Of a stretch of DNA of 6,022 nt, positions 1-6,022 are shown piece after piece. The position numbers and the translations under genes were made by a program. The DNA lies in NCBI GenBank assembly GCA_964497615.1, contig CAZCEC010000142.1, forward strand, positions 1 to 6,022. Direction: 5' to 3'. The stretch's first letter is position 1. Each line of letters starts with the position of its first letter. Under the pieces are notes generated by a model, which was not told the origin of the DNA, searched no databases, and saw only the letters and a program-made list of their open reading frames with translations. Origin of the DNA: CAZCEC01 sp964497615 (GTDB taxonomy: Bacteria; Chloroflexota; Anaerolineae; Anaerolineales; UBA6663).

Positions 1-1325
1 GTGGGGGTCGGCGTGACTGTGGGTGTCTCCGTGGGGGTGGCGGTGGGGGTGGCGGTGGGCAGGGTGCCGGTGACGGTGGGCCCCTCGGTGGGGGTGGCCG
101 TGGGAGTAGGCGTGGCGATGTCGATCACCACTTCGATGGGGCTGGGCAGCACGTTCTCGGCGCGCAGACGGTCGGAAAGGAGCAGGACCTGGGGCTCGAC
201 CTGGTAGGTGCCGGGGCCGAGGCCTTGCAGATCGAGGATGACGCGCACGTCCTGGAGGGTCAGGTTATCGAGCACCGGCAGCGGGCCGAGGAGGAGGACA
301 TCCACCGCGGCGGGGGAGGGCAAGGCGCCGAGGCCGGGCGCCAGGCCGCGGATCTCGAGGTCGCGCTGGACGGTGAGGCTGTACTCGATGGCCTCGACGT
401 TGACTTCGACCAGGACGCTCTCGGCGCCTTCGACGCCTTCGGGGAGCTGAAGGGCGACGCGCTGGACGATATCCTGGTTGGCGCCGGTGATGTCGAGGGG
501 CAGGGTCTCGACAAAACCCGGGAGTTGGTCCACCAGATCGGGATCAGAGGAGGACAGGGTAATGATCTGCGGCGCGACGCTGATGCTGGTGACCTGGTAG
601 CCGGAGGCGACCTGGCCGGTGATGATGGCGCGGACGACGACGTCGCGGAAGCCCTGCTTCTGTGTGACGGGGACGACTACCTGGGCGGTGTTGGGCGTGA
701 GGGAGACGCGGCTGACGACCAGTCCGTTGCTATCGACCGGGAGCACGGAGAGGACGTTGTCGTAGTCTTCGCGCAGGCCCTCGATGCTGTAGCGGACGAC
801 GCAGGCGGCCACGCGGTCGCCGGAGGTGGAAGGCGCCTCCAGCAGGACGGCGGCGGGCGTGACGACGGGGTCGTCGGCTTCGTAGCCGACGGCGGGCGCG
901 CCGGTCTGGGAGACCTCGATGGGACATTGGCGGGAAGTGCGGCCTTCGAGGTTGATGGTGATGAACTCCGGCTCGATGCGGGTGATGCGCGTGACGCGGG
1001 TATCCACCCCGTCCATCTGGACTTCAACCTTGACCTGATGGTCGCCGGGTTCGAGGCCGGCCAGGTTGGCGGTCACGCGGAACTGGTCGCGGGTGAGGTT
1101 ATCCAGGGTGAGGCGCGGGGCTTGGAGGGTGATGGTGACGTCGGTGGGACCCTGGGTAGTCAGGATCATGTTGTCGGGGATGTTGATCAACTGGACTGGC
1201 AGGGCCTGGTCGAAGGCGCGCTCCTCCAGGGGGTTCTCTTCGTCCAGCGCGATGATCCAAACCAGGGCGGCCAGGACGAGGGCCAGGAGGAAGGTGCCAA
1301 GGTTGTTCCAGAGACGGCGGACCAC
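1..1325 (-). CDS. cdaR: YbbR-domain protein, CdaR-type regulator of diadenylate cyclase (3' end missing)
   Basis: The reverse-strand frame is open from GTG at 1325 to the left edge: 441 codons plus two bases of the next, with no stop seen. The start follows the cdaA stop by 6 bases in the same frame, and a GGAG lies 11 bases upstream of the GTG. Residues 9-27 (GTFLLALVLAALVWIIAL) form one membrane anchor just after a short basic N-terminus (VRRLWNN), giving an outside-facing C-terminal part. I see four beta-rich YbbR-like repeats at about 38-127, 128-222, 223-319 and 320-403, with typical phrases such as LPVQLINIPDN and ITLQAPRLTLDNL. A Thr-Pro-rich tail follows from about 404 to the edge. 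CdaR proteins bind and modulate CdaA at the membrane; that role is assigned from the family and the adjacent cdaA. Only two cysteines are visible, Cys134 and Cys175, both in repeat 2. Whether the protein ends in the tail or carries another domain cannot be seen. Confidence 0.88.
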   Translation of the reverse strand, partial: MVRRLWNNLGTFLLALVLAALVWIIALDEENPLEERAFDQALPVQLINIPDNMILTTQGPTDVTITLQAPRLTLDNLTRDQFRVTANLAGLEPGDHQVKVEVQMDGVDTRVTRITRIEPEFITINLEGRTSRQCPIEVSQTGAPAVGYEADDPVVTPAAVLLEAPSTSGDRVAACVVRYSIEGLREDYDNVLSVLPVDSNGLVVSRVSLTPNTAQVVVPVTQKQGFRDVVVRAIITGQVASGYQVTSISVAPQIITLSSSDPDLVDQLPGFVETLPLDITGANQDIVQRVALQLPEGVEGAESVLVEVNVEAIEYSLTVQRDLEIRGLAPGLGALPSPAAVDVLLLGPLPVLDNLTLQDVRVILDLQGLGPGTYQVEPQVLLLSDRLRAENVLPSPIEVVIDIATPTPTATPTEGPTVTGTLPTATPTATPTETPTVTPTP

Positions 1326-1331
1326 GGCGGC

Positions 1332-2324
1332 TCAGTCTCCGGTAGGGCGCGGGGCGTCGTCGGGACGGGCGGGCGGGGCGGGGCGGGTGAAGAAACGGCG
1401 CAGGCCGCGCNNNNNNNNNNGGACGGGCGGCCCCGGGGCGCTCGGGGGGGGGGGGGGGCGGGGGGGTGGGGGGGGCGGGGGGGGGGGGGGGGGGCGGGTG
1501 AAGAAACGGCGCAGGCCGCGCATGACGCCGCCGGTGCCGCGCGGGCGATAGAAGGCGGACAGGATGTGCTGGAGGCGGGCCGCATCCAGGCGCTGGATCA
1601 TGCGGCCGTTGTGGGCGACGGAAATGGCGCCGGTCTCTTCAGAGACGACGATGGCGACGGCATCGCTGACTTCGGTGACGCCCAGGGCGGCGCGGTGGCG
1701 CAGGCCCATCTGGCGGTCGGGCACGTTCTCATCGGCGGTGAGGGGCATGATGCAGGCGGCGGCGACAACGCGCGCGCCCTTGAGGATGACGGCGCCGTCG
1801 TGGAGGGGGGTGTTGGGATAGAAGATCTGGACGAGCAATTCGACGGTCAGGTCGGCGTCGAGGGGGATGCCGGTATCGGCATAGTTTTTGAGGCCGACCT
1901 GACGCTCGATGACGATCAGGCCGCCATGGCGGCGCTCGGAGAGGCGCACGGCGGTGCTGGTGAGGGCCTGGATGATGGGCTGAAAGTCGGCCTCGCGGGA
2001 CTGGAAGTTGATGCCGGCGCCAGCGCGCCCGAGGCGCTCCAGGGCGCGGCGGATTTCGGGCGCGAAGATGACGGGGATGGAGATGATGAGGGCCGGAAGG
2101 GTGTTACGTAGGAGCCACGAAAAAGCGCGCAGCTCGAGGACGGAGGTGAGCAGGACGGTGGCCAGGGCGAGGAAGATGATGCCGCGCAGCAGGACGACGG
2201 CCTGCGTGCCGCGGACCAGCGCCAGCAATCCGAAGATGACCAGCGCCACCAGCAGAATATCGAGAACGCTCAGCCAGTCGAGGCGGGAGAAGAAGAAGGC
2301 GACTTCTTCGAGGAACTCATCCAT
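1332..2324 (-). CDS. cdaA: Membrane diadenylate cyclase, CdaA/DisA_N family (3' end disturbed by an assembly join)
   Basis: It condenses two ATP into cyclic di-AMP, a second messenger that controls potassium and osmolyte transport and cell-wall homeostasis in many bacteria. The N-terminus has three likely membrane helices at about 17-37, 42-62 and 74-88, followed by a cytosolic DAC domain from about 105 to 258. The diagnostic motifs are present: DGA at 176-178 (NTPLHDGAVI) and the GLRHRAA motif at 207-213, then SEETGAISVAHNG at 228-240. The start is ATG 2324, because the membrane segment begins right there; in-frame codons further upstream lie inside the TPR gene. The ATG overlaps the TPR stop (ATGGATGA), which implies translational coupling. 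As written the gene has 330 codons, but the end contains ten Ns, poly-G runs and a duplicated RGLRRFFTRP. Collapsing the duplication gives 293 residues ending in PAPPARPDDAPRPTGD, close to the usual size of about 270-290. The family call is firm; the C-terminal sequence is not. Confidence 0.95.
   Translation of the reverse strand: MDEFLEEVAFFFSRLDWLSVLDILLVALVIFGLLALVRGTQAVVLLRGIIFLALATVLLTSVLELRAFSWLLRNTLPALIISIPVIFAPEIRRALERLGRAGAGINFQSREADFQPIIQALTSTAVRLSERRHGGLIVIERQVGLKNYADTGIPLDADLTVELLVQIFYPNTPLHDGAVILKGARVVAAACIMPLTADENVPDRQMGLRHRAALGVTEVSDAVAIVVSEETGAISVAHNGRMIQRLDAARLQHILSAFYRPRGTGGVMRGLRRFFTRPPPPPPPPPPPRPPPPPSAPGPPVXXXXRGLRRFFTRPAPPARPDDAPRPTGD
1411..1420. other. Assembly gap of ten Ns inside cdaA
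   Basis: Ten Ns interrupt the C-terminal coding part of cdaA. A round run of ten is a typical scaffolder placeholder, so the true gap size is unknown. The repeated sequence on both sides suggests that the flanking contigs overlap and that no sequence is actually missing. Confidence 0.98.
1443..1494. other. Poly-G tract, probable sequencing or assembly artefact
   Basis: Almost every base is G on the plus strand, with runs of 15 (1444-1458), 7, 8 and 18 (1477-1494) broken by single C or T bases. Read as coding sequence it gives long polyproline at the CdaA C-terminus. It sits next to the N gap, and the corresponding clean stretch in the left contig (about 1363-1386) is a shorter GGGCGGGG mixture. 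Low-signal cycles read as G in two-colour Illumina chemistry would produce this pattern. I would not treat it as a real repeat or protein segment. Confidence 0.75.
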
Positions 2325-4647
2325 GCAGCTCTTGCAGCAGTTGCTCGTACGGCTGCGCGTCCTCGGGCCCCAGGCTAAGGATGGTGCGCACAGTCTCCGC
2401 GGCCTGGGTGGTGAGGCCGGCCTGGAGCTGCATTTCGCCGAGCTTGTCATACTCTGCCAGGGCTTCGGCGCGGCGGCCCGTGTCCTGGTACAGGCGGGCC
2501 AGGCGGGCGACCAGGCCGCTCTCCTGCGGGTGAGTCTCGACGAGCTCGGCCAGCAGGTCAATGGCCTGGTTGGTCTGGCGCGCGGCGAGCAGTTGGCGCA
2601 GGTAGCTGTCGGCCTCGGCGAGGGCGGGCTTGGGCTGGCCCAGGCGGAAGAGCAGGTCGATGAGGGTGGCGCGGGCCGTGCTGTCGTCGGGGGCCAGGTT
2701 CTTGATCTGCTCGTAAACGTGCTGGGCCTCGCGCCAATTGAGGCGCTGGAGATCAATGTCGCCCATCTTGTGCAGCAAGGTCACGCTCCACTGATCGGCC
2801 AGGTGGTGCTGCTGGGCGAGCATCAGGGCATCGGCGTAGGTGGTGCGGGCCTGTTCGAGATCGGCCAAGCGATAGTAGGTTTCGCCCAGGTCCACAAACT
2901 GCTGCATGGCGAGGTCGATCTTGTTCTGGGCGACGAGCAGTTCGATGAGCCAGCCGCGCATGGACACGTCCAGCGGGCTGAGGCGCAGGGCTTGCTGGAG
3001 GACGCGGGTGGCGCGGGCCAATTCGCCGCGCACACGGTAGGTCTCGGCCACGGCGGCATACTTGTCGATGGCGGCCTGGGTGCGCTGCTCGGCGGTGAGG
3101 ATTTCGGCGATGCGGAGGTGGATGGGCAGATGGGTGGGCGCGCGGCCGAGGGCGAAGTAGGCCTCTTCCAGGGCAGTGTCCCACAGGCGGCGGCTCATGT
3201 AAGTCTCGATGAGGCGCAGGCTTTCGACGGCTTCGCCAGCGCCGGGGATGGCCAACAGGTCGGCCAAGGGCGCGGCCTGCCCATCGAGGGCGGCGGCATC
3301 GAGCTGCCGGCGGGCCTGCTCGACGCGGGAGAGCCAGCCGGCACCGGTGAGAAAGGCGTTGAGGCTGGCGGCCAGGGGGGCGATTTCGGCGGCGGGGGAT
3401 TGCTTGAGCTGTTCGGCTAGGCTCTCGTAGGCCTCGGCTAAGGCGTCGTGGCGCTCCGGCGGCAGCAGGCGCTGATCGAGGGTGCGCAAGGCGTCCAGCA
3501 GATGGGCGACAGCGGGCTGGAGCTCGCCCAGTTGTTGTTCGGCCTGGGCCAGCCCGTAGAGCGCGCCCAGGCCGACCTCGTCGTGGTTGAGGGCGGCCTG
3601 GAAATGGCGGACGGCCTCGGCGGGCTGCTGCTGGTCCAGGTAGAGGCTGCCCAGGACGAAGCTGACGACGGGGCTGTCGAGGCCGGCGTTCAGGGCGCTC
3701 TGGTAATGGCGGATGGCATCGGCGCTGTCGCCGGCGGTGTGGCTGCTGATGGCCTGGCCTAAGTGCCGGGAGGCCAGTGCCCGGCGGGCGCGGTCGCCGC
3801 TGAGCTTGCCGGTGGCGCGGGTGAGAACATCGAGGCCGCCGGCCTTTTTGGCTAGCTCCGTGTCTTCTTCAAAGAGCAATTCGGCCAGGCGGCCGAGGGC
3901 GTGTTCCTGGGCATCGGCCAGGGGCGACTCGTGGTGATCGGCGCCATTGGGGCCGGCGGGCGGGACGAAGTCGAGTTCGTCGAGGCCGGCCAGGGCGTCG
4001 GCGCCGATGGGCCGGGCGGGGGCGGCGCCAGCAGGGCGTTCGGGCAGGGGCAGGGGTACGCCGCGGCGGAGCTTATCCAGGGCATGGCGGGCTTCGGCGG
4101 ACTGCGGGTCGAGCTGAAGGGCGCGGTTGACGGCGGCGAGGGCCTTGTCGTTGTCGCGGGCGCGCTGAAAGATGCGGGCGACTTCGACGTATTCGCGCAC
4201 GGCCTCGCGGGTGTGGCCGGTGCGCTCCGAGGCCAGGGCCAGGCGCGAGTGGGCGGAGAGGTTGTCGGGGGTGAGGCGGACGACGCGCTGCCAGTTGGCG
4301 ATGGCCTTGGGCACATCACGGCGGCGCAGGTGGATCTCGGCGACGGCCAGATAAGTGAGGGCGGCGTCGTTCAGGCGGCCCTGGCGCTCGAAGATTTCGC
4401 CACACTTTTCAGGCGCGACCGGGTCGCCGGGGTTGAGGGTGGCGGCGCGCTGGTATTCGCGCAGGGCGGCGTCGAGCTGGTCGGACTGGAGCAGGGCGAA
4501 GCCGAGGCTGGCGAGGGCGTTGGGCTCGTCGGGGAATTCCTGCAGGGCCTGGCGATAGTGTGTGATGGCGCGGTCCCACTGCTGGTCCCAGGCGGCGGAG
4601 TGGCCCTGACGCATGGCTTGATCGAAGAGGTCGCGCTGACCGGTCAT
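2317..4647 (-). CDS. Large TPR-repeat protein, function unknown, first gene of the cdaA-cdaR unit
   Basis: The protein has 776 residues, no signal peptide and no membrane segment, so it is probably cytosolic. It is almost wholly helical repeats. Clear TPR-like units include about 16-42 (WDRAITHYRQALQEFPDEP), 43-75 (ending AATLNPGDP), 147-181 (ALQLDPQSAE), 308-353 (AIRHYQSALN, AVRHFQAALN), 527-560 (ALRLSPLD) and 637-658 (AQHVYEQIKNLAPDD), with a further helical array at about 690-776. A Pro/Ala/Gly-rich linker at about 196-240 separates an N-terminal block from the rest. TPR arrays bind other proteins; no catalytic domain is visible. The start is ATG 4647; there is no good Shine-Dalgarno sequence and a -10-like box lies 6 bases upstream, so leaderless expression is possible. 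The stop overlaps the cdaA start by 8 bases, linking the two in expression. A scaffold or regulatory role around CdaA is inference from position only. Confidence 0.9.
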   Translation of the reverse strand: MTGQRDLFDQAMRQGHSAAWDQQWDRAITHYRQALQEFPDEPNALASLGFALLQSDQLDAALREYQRAATLNPGDPVAPEKCGEIFERQGRLNDAALTYLAVAEIHLRRRDVPKAIANWQRVVRLTPDNLSAHSRLALASERTGHTREAVREYVEVARIFQRARDNDKALAAVNRALQLDPQSAEARHALDKLRRGVPLPLPERPAGAAPARPIGADALAGLDELDFVPPAGPNGADHHESPLADAQEHALGRLAELLFEEDTELAKKAGGLDVLTRATGKLSGDRARRALASRHLGQAISSHTAGDSADAIRHYQSALNAGLDSPVVSFVLGSLYLDQQQPAEAVRHFQAALNHDEVGLGALYGLAQAEQQLGELQPAVAHLLDALRTLDQRLLPPERHDALAEAYESLAEQLKQSPAAEIAPLAASLNAFLTGAGWLSRVEQARRQLDAAALDGQAAPLADLLAIPGAGEAVESLRLIETYMSRRLWDTALEEAYFALGRAPTHLPIHLRIAEILTAEQRTQAAIDKYAAVAETYRVRGELARATRVLQQALRLSPLDVSMRGWLIELLVAQNKIDLAMQQFVDLGETYYRLADLEQARTTYADALMLAQQHHLADQWSVTLLHKMGDIDLQRLNWREAQHVYEQIKNLAPDDSTARATLIDLLFRLGQPKPALAEADSYLRQLLAARQTNQAIDLLAELVETHPQESGLVARLARLYQDTGRRAEALAEYDKLGEMQLQAGLTTQAAETVRTILSLGPEDAQPYEQLLQELHG

Positions 4648-4653
4648 GCTGAA

Positions 4654-4683
4654 AGTATAGCATGGAGAAGGATGAAGGATGAA
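4654..4683 (-). promoter_or_regulatory. Possible promoter for the TPR-cdaA-cdaR unit, leaderless geometry
   Basis: On the minus strand TATACT (4659-4654) is a 5-of-6 match to the bacterial -10 consensus and sits 6 bases from ATG 4647. Transcription would then begin at or next to the start codon. The only -35 candidate at suitable spacing is TTCATC (4683-4678, 18-base spacer), a weak 3-of-6 match that falls in a heptamer repeat. There is no Shine-Dalgarno sequence between the box and the ATG (TTCAGC), which fits a leaderless message. This is a single motif match in a GC-rich background and remains tentative. Confidence 0.4.
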
Positions 4684-4698
4684 GTATGAAGGGTGAAG
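4671..4698. repeat. Four tandem heptamers, GATGAAG type
   Basis: On the plus strand the consecutive 7-base units are GATGAAG (4671-4677), GATGAAG (4678-4684), TATGAAG (4685-4691) and GGTGAAG (4692-4698), with a partial GAGAAG before them. Transcribed on the minus strand they read CTTCATC. The array lies directly upstream of the -10-like box of the TPR gene and overlaps the place of a -35 element. Confidence 0.8.
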
Positions 4699-4734
4699 GA
4701 GGCGGGCCGATGGACGAACGACGAAGGACGGCCG

Positions 4735-4764
4735 ACGACTGAAGGCAGGCTACGACTGAAGGCA
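4735..4764. repeat. 13-base direct repeat in the intergenic region
   Basis: ACGACTGAAGGCA occurs at 4735-4747 and again at 4752-4764, a 17-base period. GGACGGCCGA also occurs twice nearby (4726-4735 and 4778-4787). Together with the GATGAAG heptamers, most of 4665-4795 is made of related short GAAGG/GACGG words, purine-rich on the plus strand. I see no open reading frame of interest, no tRNA and no hairpin with a T-tract here. Confidence 0.7.
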
Positions 4765-4834
4765 AGCGACGGACGACGGACGGCCGAAGGCGGGTACCGG
4801 GGGAAGCAGGCGAGAAGGCGGGAGGCGGGGGCTG

Positions 4835-5953
4835 TTAGTCGTCGGGGGTTTTGAGGTATTGGTCGAAGAAGGCGATGGTGCGGGTCATGGCGGCGGAGAA
4901 GAAGCCGGAGAGGTTATGGTTGTCGCCTTCGTATTCGTAGAGCTGGACGGCGCCGCCGACGGCGAGGATGTCTTCGGCGAGGAGCTGGGAGAGGATGAGG
5001 GGGACGCTCTCATCGGCGGTGCCGTGATGTAGCTGGATGGGGCCGCCCAGGTCGGCGACGTAGGTGTTGGAGGAGATGGCGGCCCAGAAGTCGGGGTTCT
5101 CTTCGGGGGAGCCATACACACTGGCCCAGCCCCAGCGCCAACTGCGGCCGGTGGGGGTGGCGAGCGGGTCGGGGGTGGGGGTGGGGCGGCCGGGGCGCCA
5201 ATGGCTGATGAGGTCGGGATAGGAGCCGACGACGCCGGCCCAGATGACGCCGGCCTTGATGGCGGGGTCCACGACCATGGCGCGCAGGGTGAGGTAGCCG
5301 CCCATGGAGTGGCCCCACATGCCGATCTGATCGGGGTTGACCTGGGGGTGGGCGCGGAGGGAGGCGGCGGCGTTGAGGACGTCCACGGTGTAGCCAGGGT
5401 GGGAGTAGGCGCCGGTGGCTTCGCCCTCGGACTGGTCGTGGCCGCGATAGTCAATGCGGAAGACGACGTAGCCGGCGCGGGCGAGCCAATCCACGTAAGC
5501 GAGGTAGCGCTCGGTGGTGCGGTAGACGTCGGGCGGGATGTAGCCGTGGTTGAAGACGAGGCCGGGGTAGCCGCCGTCCGGCGGGGCGGCGAAGGGGATG
5601 GTAAGGAGGGCGTAGATCTTGAGGCCCTCGGAGAGGTAGTAGACGCGGTAGCGATTGTAGTTGGCGCCGGGCTCAAGCTCGGACTCGACGACGATCTCGC
5701 TGCCGGGGTAGCTGCCCTGGCGGAGGGCGGCGATGGTCATGGGGTGGAGGGTGGGGGTCGGTGTGGAAGTAGGGACGTGGGTAGGTGTGTAGGTGACAGA
5801 GGGTGTGGCAGTGGGCTGCTGGGCGATTTGGGTGGCCGGGACGAAGGCGGTGACGGTGGGGGGGAGAGGGGTGCCGGCGCCACGGCAGGCGGTGAGGAAG
5901 GCAAAGAAAGTGAAAAAGAAAAGGACAAGGAGGGGGCGGCGGGAGGCGGGCAT
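4835..5953 (-). CDS. Secreted lipoprotein with alpha/beta-hydrolase (prolyl-oligopeptidase/esterase-like) domain
   Basis: From ATG 5953 it has 372 residues. A Phe-rich hydrophobic signal (LLVLFFFTFFAFL) ends in the lipobox LTAC with Cys23 as the lipidated residue, so the protein should be anchored outside the cytoplasmic membrane. A Thr-Pro-rich linker (about 24-71) leads to an alpha/beta-hydrolase fold. The nucleophile elbow is GHSMGG with Ser216, the acid is Asp314 (HGTADESVP) and the base is His346 (GDNHNL). The oxyanion-side motif FNHGY is at 135-139 and RIDYRGHDQSEG at 166-177. This pattern is usual for S9-type peptidases and related esterases; the substrate cannot be told. A Pro-Thr-rich insert (about 257-268) lies between Ser and Asp. 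ATG 5953 is preferred over the adjacent GTG 5956 because AGGA lies 8 bases upstream of it; GTG would add one residue. The 187-base gap to the next gene suggests a separate unit. Confidence 0.92.
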   Translation of the reverse strand: MPASRRPLLVLFFFTFFAFLTACRGAGTPLPPTVTAFVPATQIAQQPTATPSVTYTPTHVPTSTPTPTLHPMTIAALRQGSYPGSEIVVESELEPGANYNRYRVYYLSEGLKIYALLTIPFAAPPDGGYPGLVFNHGYIPPDVYRTTERYLAYVDWLARAGYVVFRIDYRGHDQSEGEATGAYSHPGYTVDVLNAAASLRAHPQVNPDQIGMWGHSMGGYLTLRAMVVDPAIKAGVIWAGVVGSYPDLISHWRPGRPTPTPDPLATPTGRSWRWGWASVYGSPEENPDFWAAISSNTYVADLGGPIQLHHGTADESVPLILSQLLAEDILAVGGAVQLYEYEGDNHNLSGFFSAAMTRTIAFFDQYLKTPDD

Positions 5954-5961
5954 CACTCTAA

Positions 5962-5965
5962 TCCT
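5962..5965 (-). promoter_or_regulatory. Shine-Dalgarno site of the hydrolase gene
   Basis: AGGA on the minus strand, 8 bases before ATG 5953 and 5 bases before GTG 5956. The spacing favours the ATG as the start. Confidence 0.55.
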
Positions 5966-6022
5966 GTGGGTAGTAGGTATTAGGCGGAAGTACGCGGCAG
6001 GAGGGGGGTTACATTTCGGGAG
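5966..6022. other. Right-edge noncoding stretch upstream of the hydrolase gene
   Basis: These bases precede the hydrolase gene. I see no convincing promoter, hairpin or gene end in them. A TAATAC (5982-5977 on the minus strand) matches the -10 consensus at only 3 of 6 positions. The sequence is less GC-rich than the coding parts, as expected for an intergenic region, and is cut by the window edge. Confidence 0.5.

Larger units (their letters stand above)
1380..1521. repeat. 31-base direct repeat flanking the N gap, probable duplicated contig ends
   Basis: The bases at 1380-1410 are repeated exactly at 1491-1521; both contain GGTGAAGAAACGGCGCAGG. On the coding strand both encode RGLRRFFTRP in the same cdaA frame. 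The offset is 111 bases, or 37 codons. The first ten bases after the Ns (GGACGGGCGG, 1421-1430) also match 1363-1372, which lie just before the first copy. The two sides therefore read as versions of one locus, the right-hand one degraded by poly-G. A true tandem duplication is possible but less likely. Confidence 0.85.

Noticed and set aside
1..60. CRISPR-like or satellite array in the GGGGTGGC-type repeats at the left edge
   Set aside because: The units are very short with no spacers, and the stretch is an open Thr-Pro coding tract continuous with cdaR.
1421..1521. Proline-rich C-terminal domain of CdaA
   Set aside because: It depends on the poly-G tract and the duplicated contig end, and disappears when the 31-base repeat is collapsed.
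225..2111. Long plus-strand open frame of 628 codons
   Set aside because: It runs antisense to cdaR and cdaA, which have clear family motifs. Its product is a low-complexity Gly/Asp/Ala-rich sequence, as expected opposite a GC-rich gene, and it crosses the N gap and poly-G tract.
2325..2756. Upstream extension of cdaA to a start at 2756
   Set aside because: The extra 144 codons overlap the TPR gene, are Ser/Pro/Arg-rich shadow sequence, and would put a long tail before the CdaA membrane helices. ATG 2324 fits the family.
2008..3420. Plus-strand open frame of 470 codons opposite the TPR gene
   Set aside because: It is antisense to the TPR gene and the start of cdaA, and has no recognisable domain. 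GC-rich genes often leave such open antisense frames.
3901..4689. Plus-strand open frame of 262 codons
   Set aside because: It is Gly/Ala/Val-rich and antisense to the N-terminal TPR region, with no domain or ribosome binding site that I can see.
4784..4792. GCCGAAGGC as a possible terminator hairpin after the hydrolase gene
   Set aside because: The stem has only three base pairs with a 3-base loop and no T-tract follows on the transcribed strand.
5201..5983. Plus-strand open frame of 260 codons opposite the hydrolase
   Set aside because: It is antisense to a gene with a full catalytic triad and lipobox. Its end is a simple Gly/Glu/Lys-rich sequence mirroring the signal-peptide region.

Overview
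The window is GC-rich (roughly two thirds G+C by eye) and all four genes that I accept are encoded on the minus strand, so they read from high to low coordinates. The gene set, the high GC and the Thr-Pro tracts (TPTPT/TATPT type) in exported proteins suggest a Chloroflexota bacterium, probably Anaerolineae-like. This is an inference from style and gene content, not from a marker gene. A run of ten Ns and a flanking duplication show that the sequence is a scaffolded draft or metagenome assembly.

Layout in transcription order: (1) 5953-4835, a secreted lipoprotein with an alpha/beta-hydrolase domain and an intact Ser-Asp-His triad. (2) 4834-4648, a 187-base intergenic region with degenerate GAAGG/ACGAAGG-type short repeats and a -10-like box almost touching the next start codon. 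(3) 4647-2317, a 776-residue soluble protein built from TPR-like helical repeats. (4) 2324-1332, CdaA-type membrane diadenylate cyclase, overlapping the TPR gene by 8 bases. (5) 1325-1, a YbbR-domain protein (CdaR-type), starting 6 bases after the cdaA stop and running off the left edge.

Genes 3-5 look like one transcription unit. CdaA makes cyclic di-AMP from two ATP at the membrane. CdaR has one N-terminal membrane anchor and four extracytoplasmic YbbR-like repeats, and is the known type of CdaA partner. The TPR protein, translationally coupled to cdaA, is a plausible cytosolic scaffold or partner, but its role is unknown. No glmM, the usual third gene in Firmicutes, is visible; it could lie beyond the left edge.

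The main caution is at 1380-1521. A 31-base direct repeat flanks the N gap and long poly-G runs inside the 3' end of cdaA. This is best explained as two overlapping contig ends joined as if separated by a gap. Removing one copy (111 bases, exactly 37 codons) gives an uninterrupted CdaA of 293 residues, so the apparent polyproline tail should not be taken as biology. I see no convincing new biological system. The points of interest are the TPR-cdaA-cdaR arrangement, a possible leaderless promoter and the short-repeat intergenic region.
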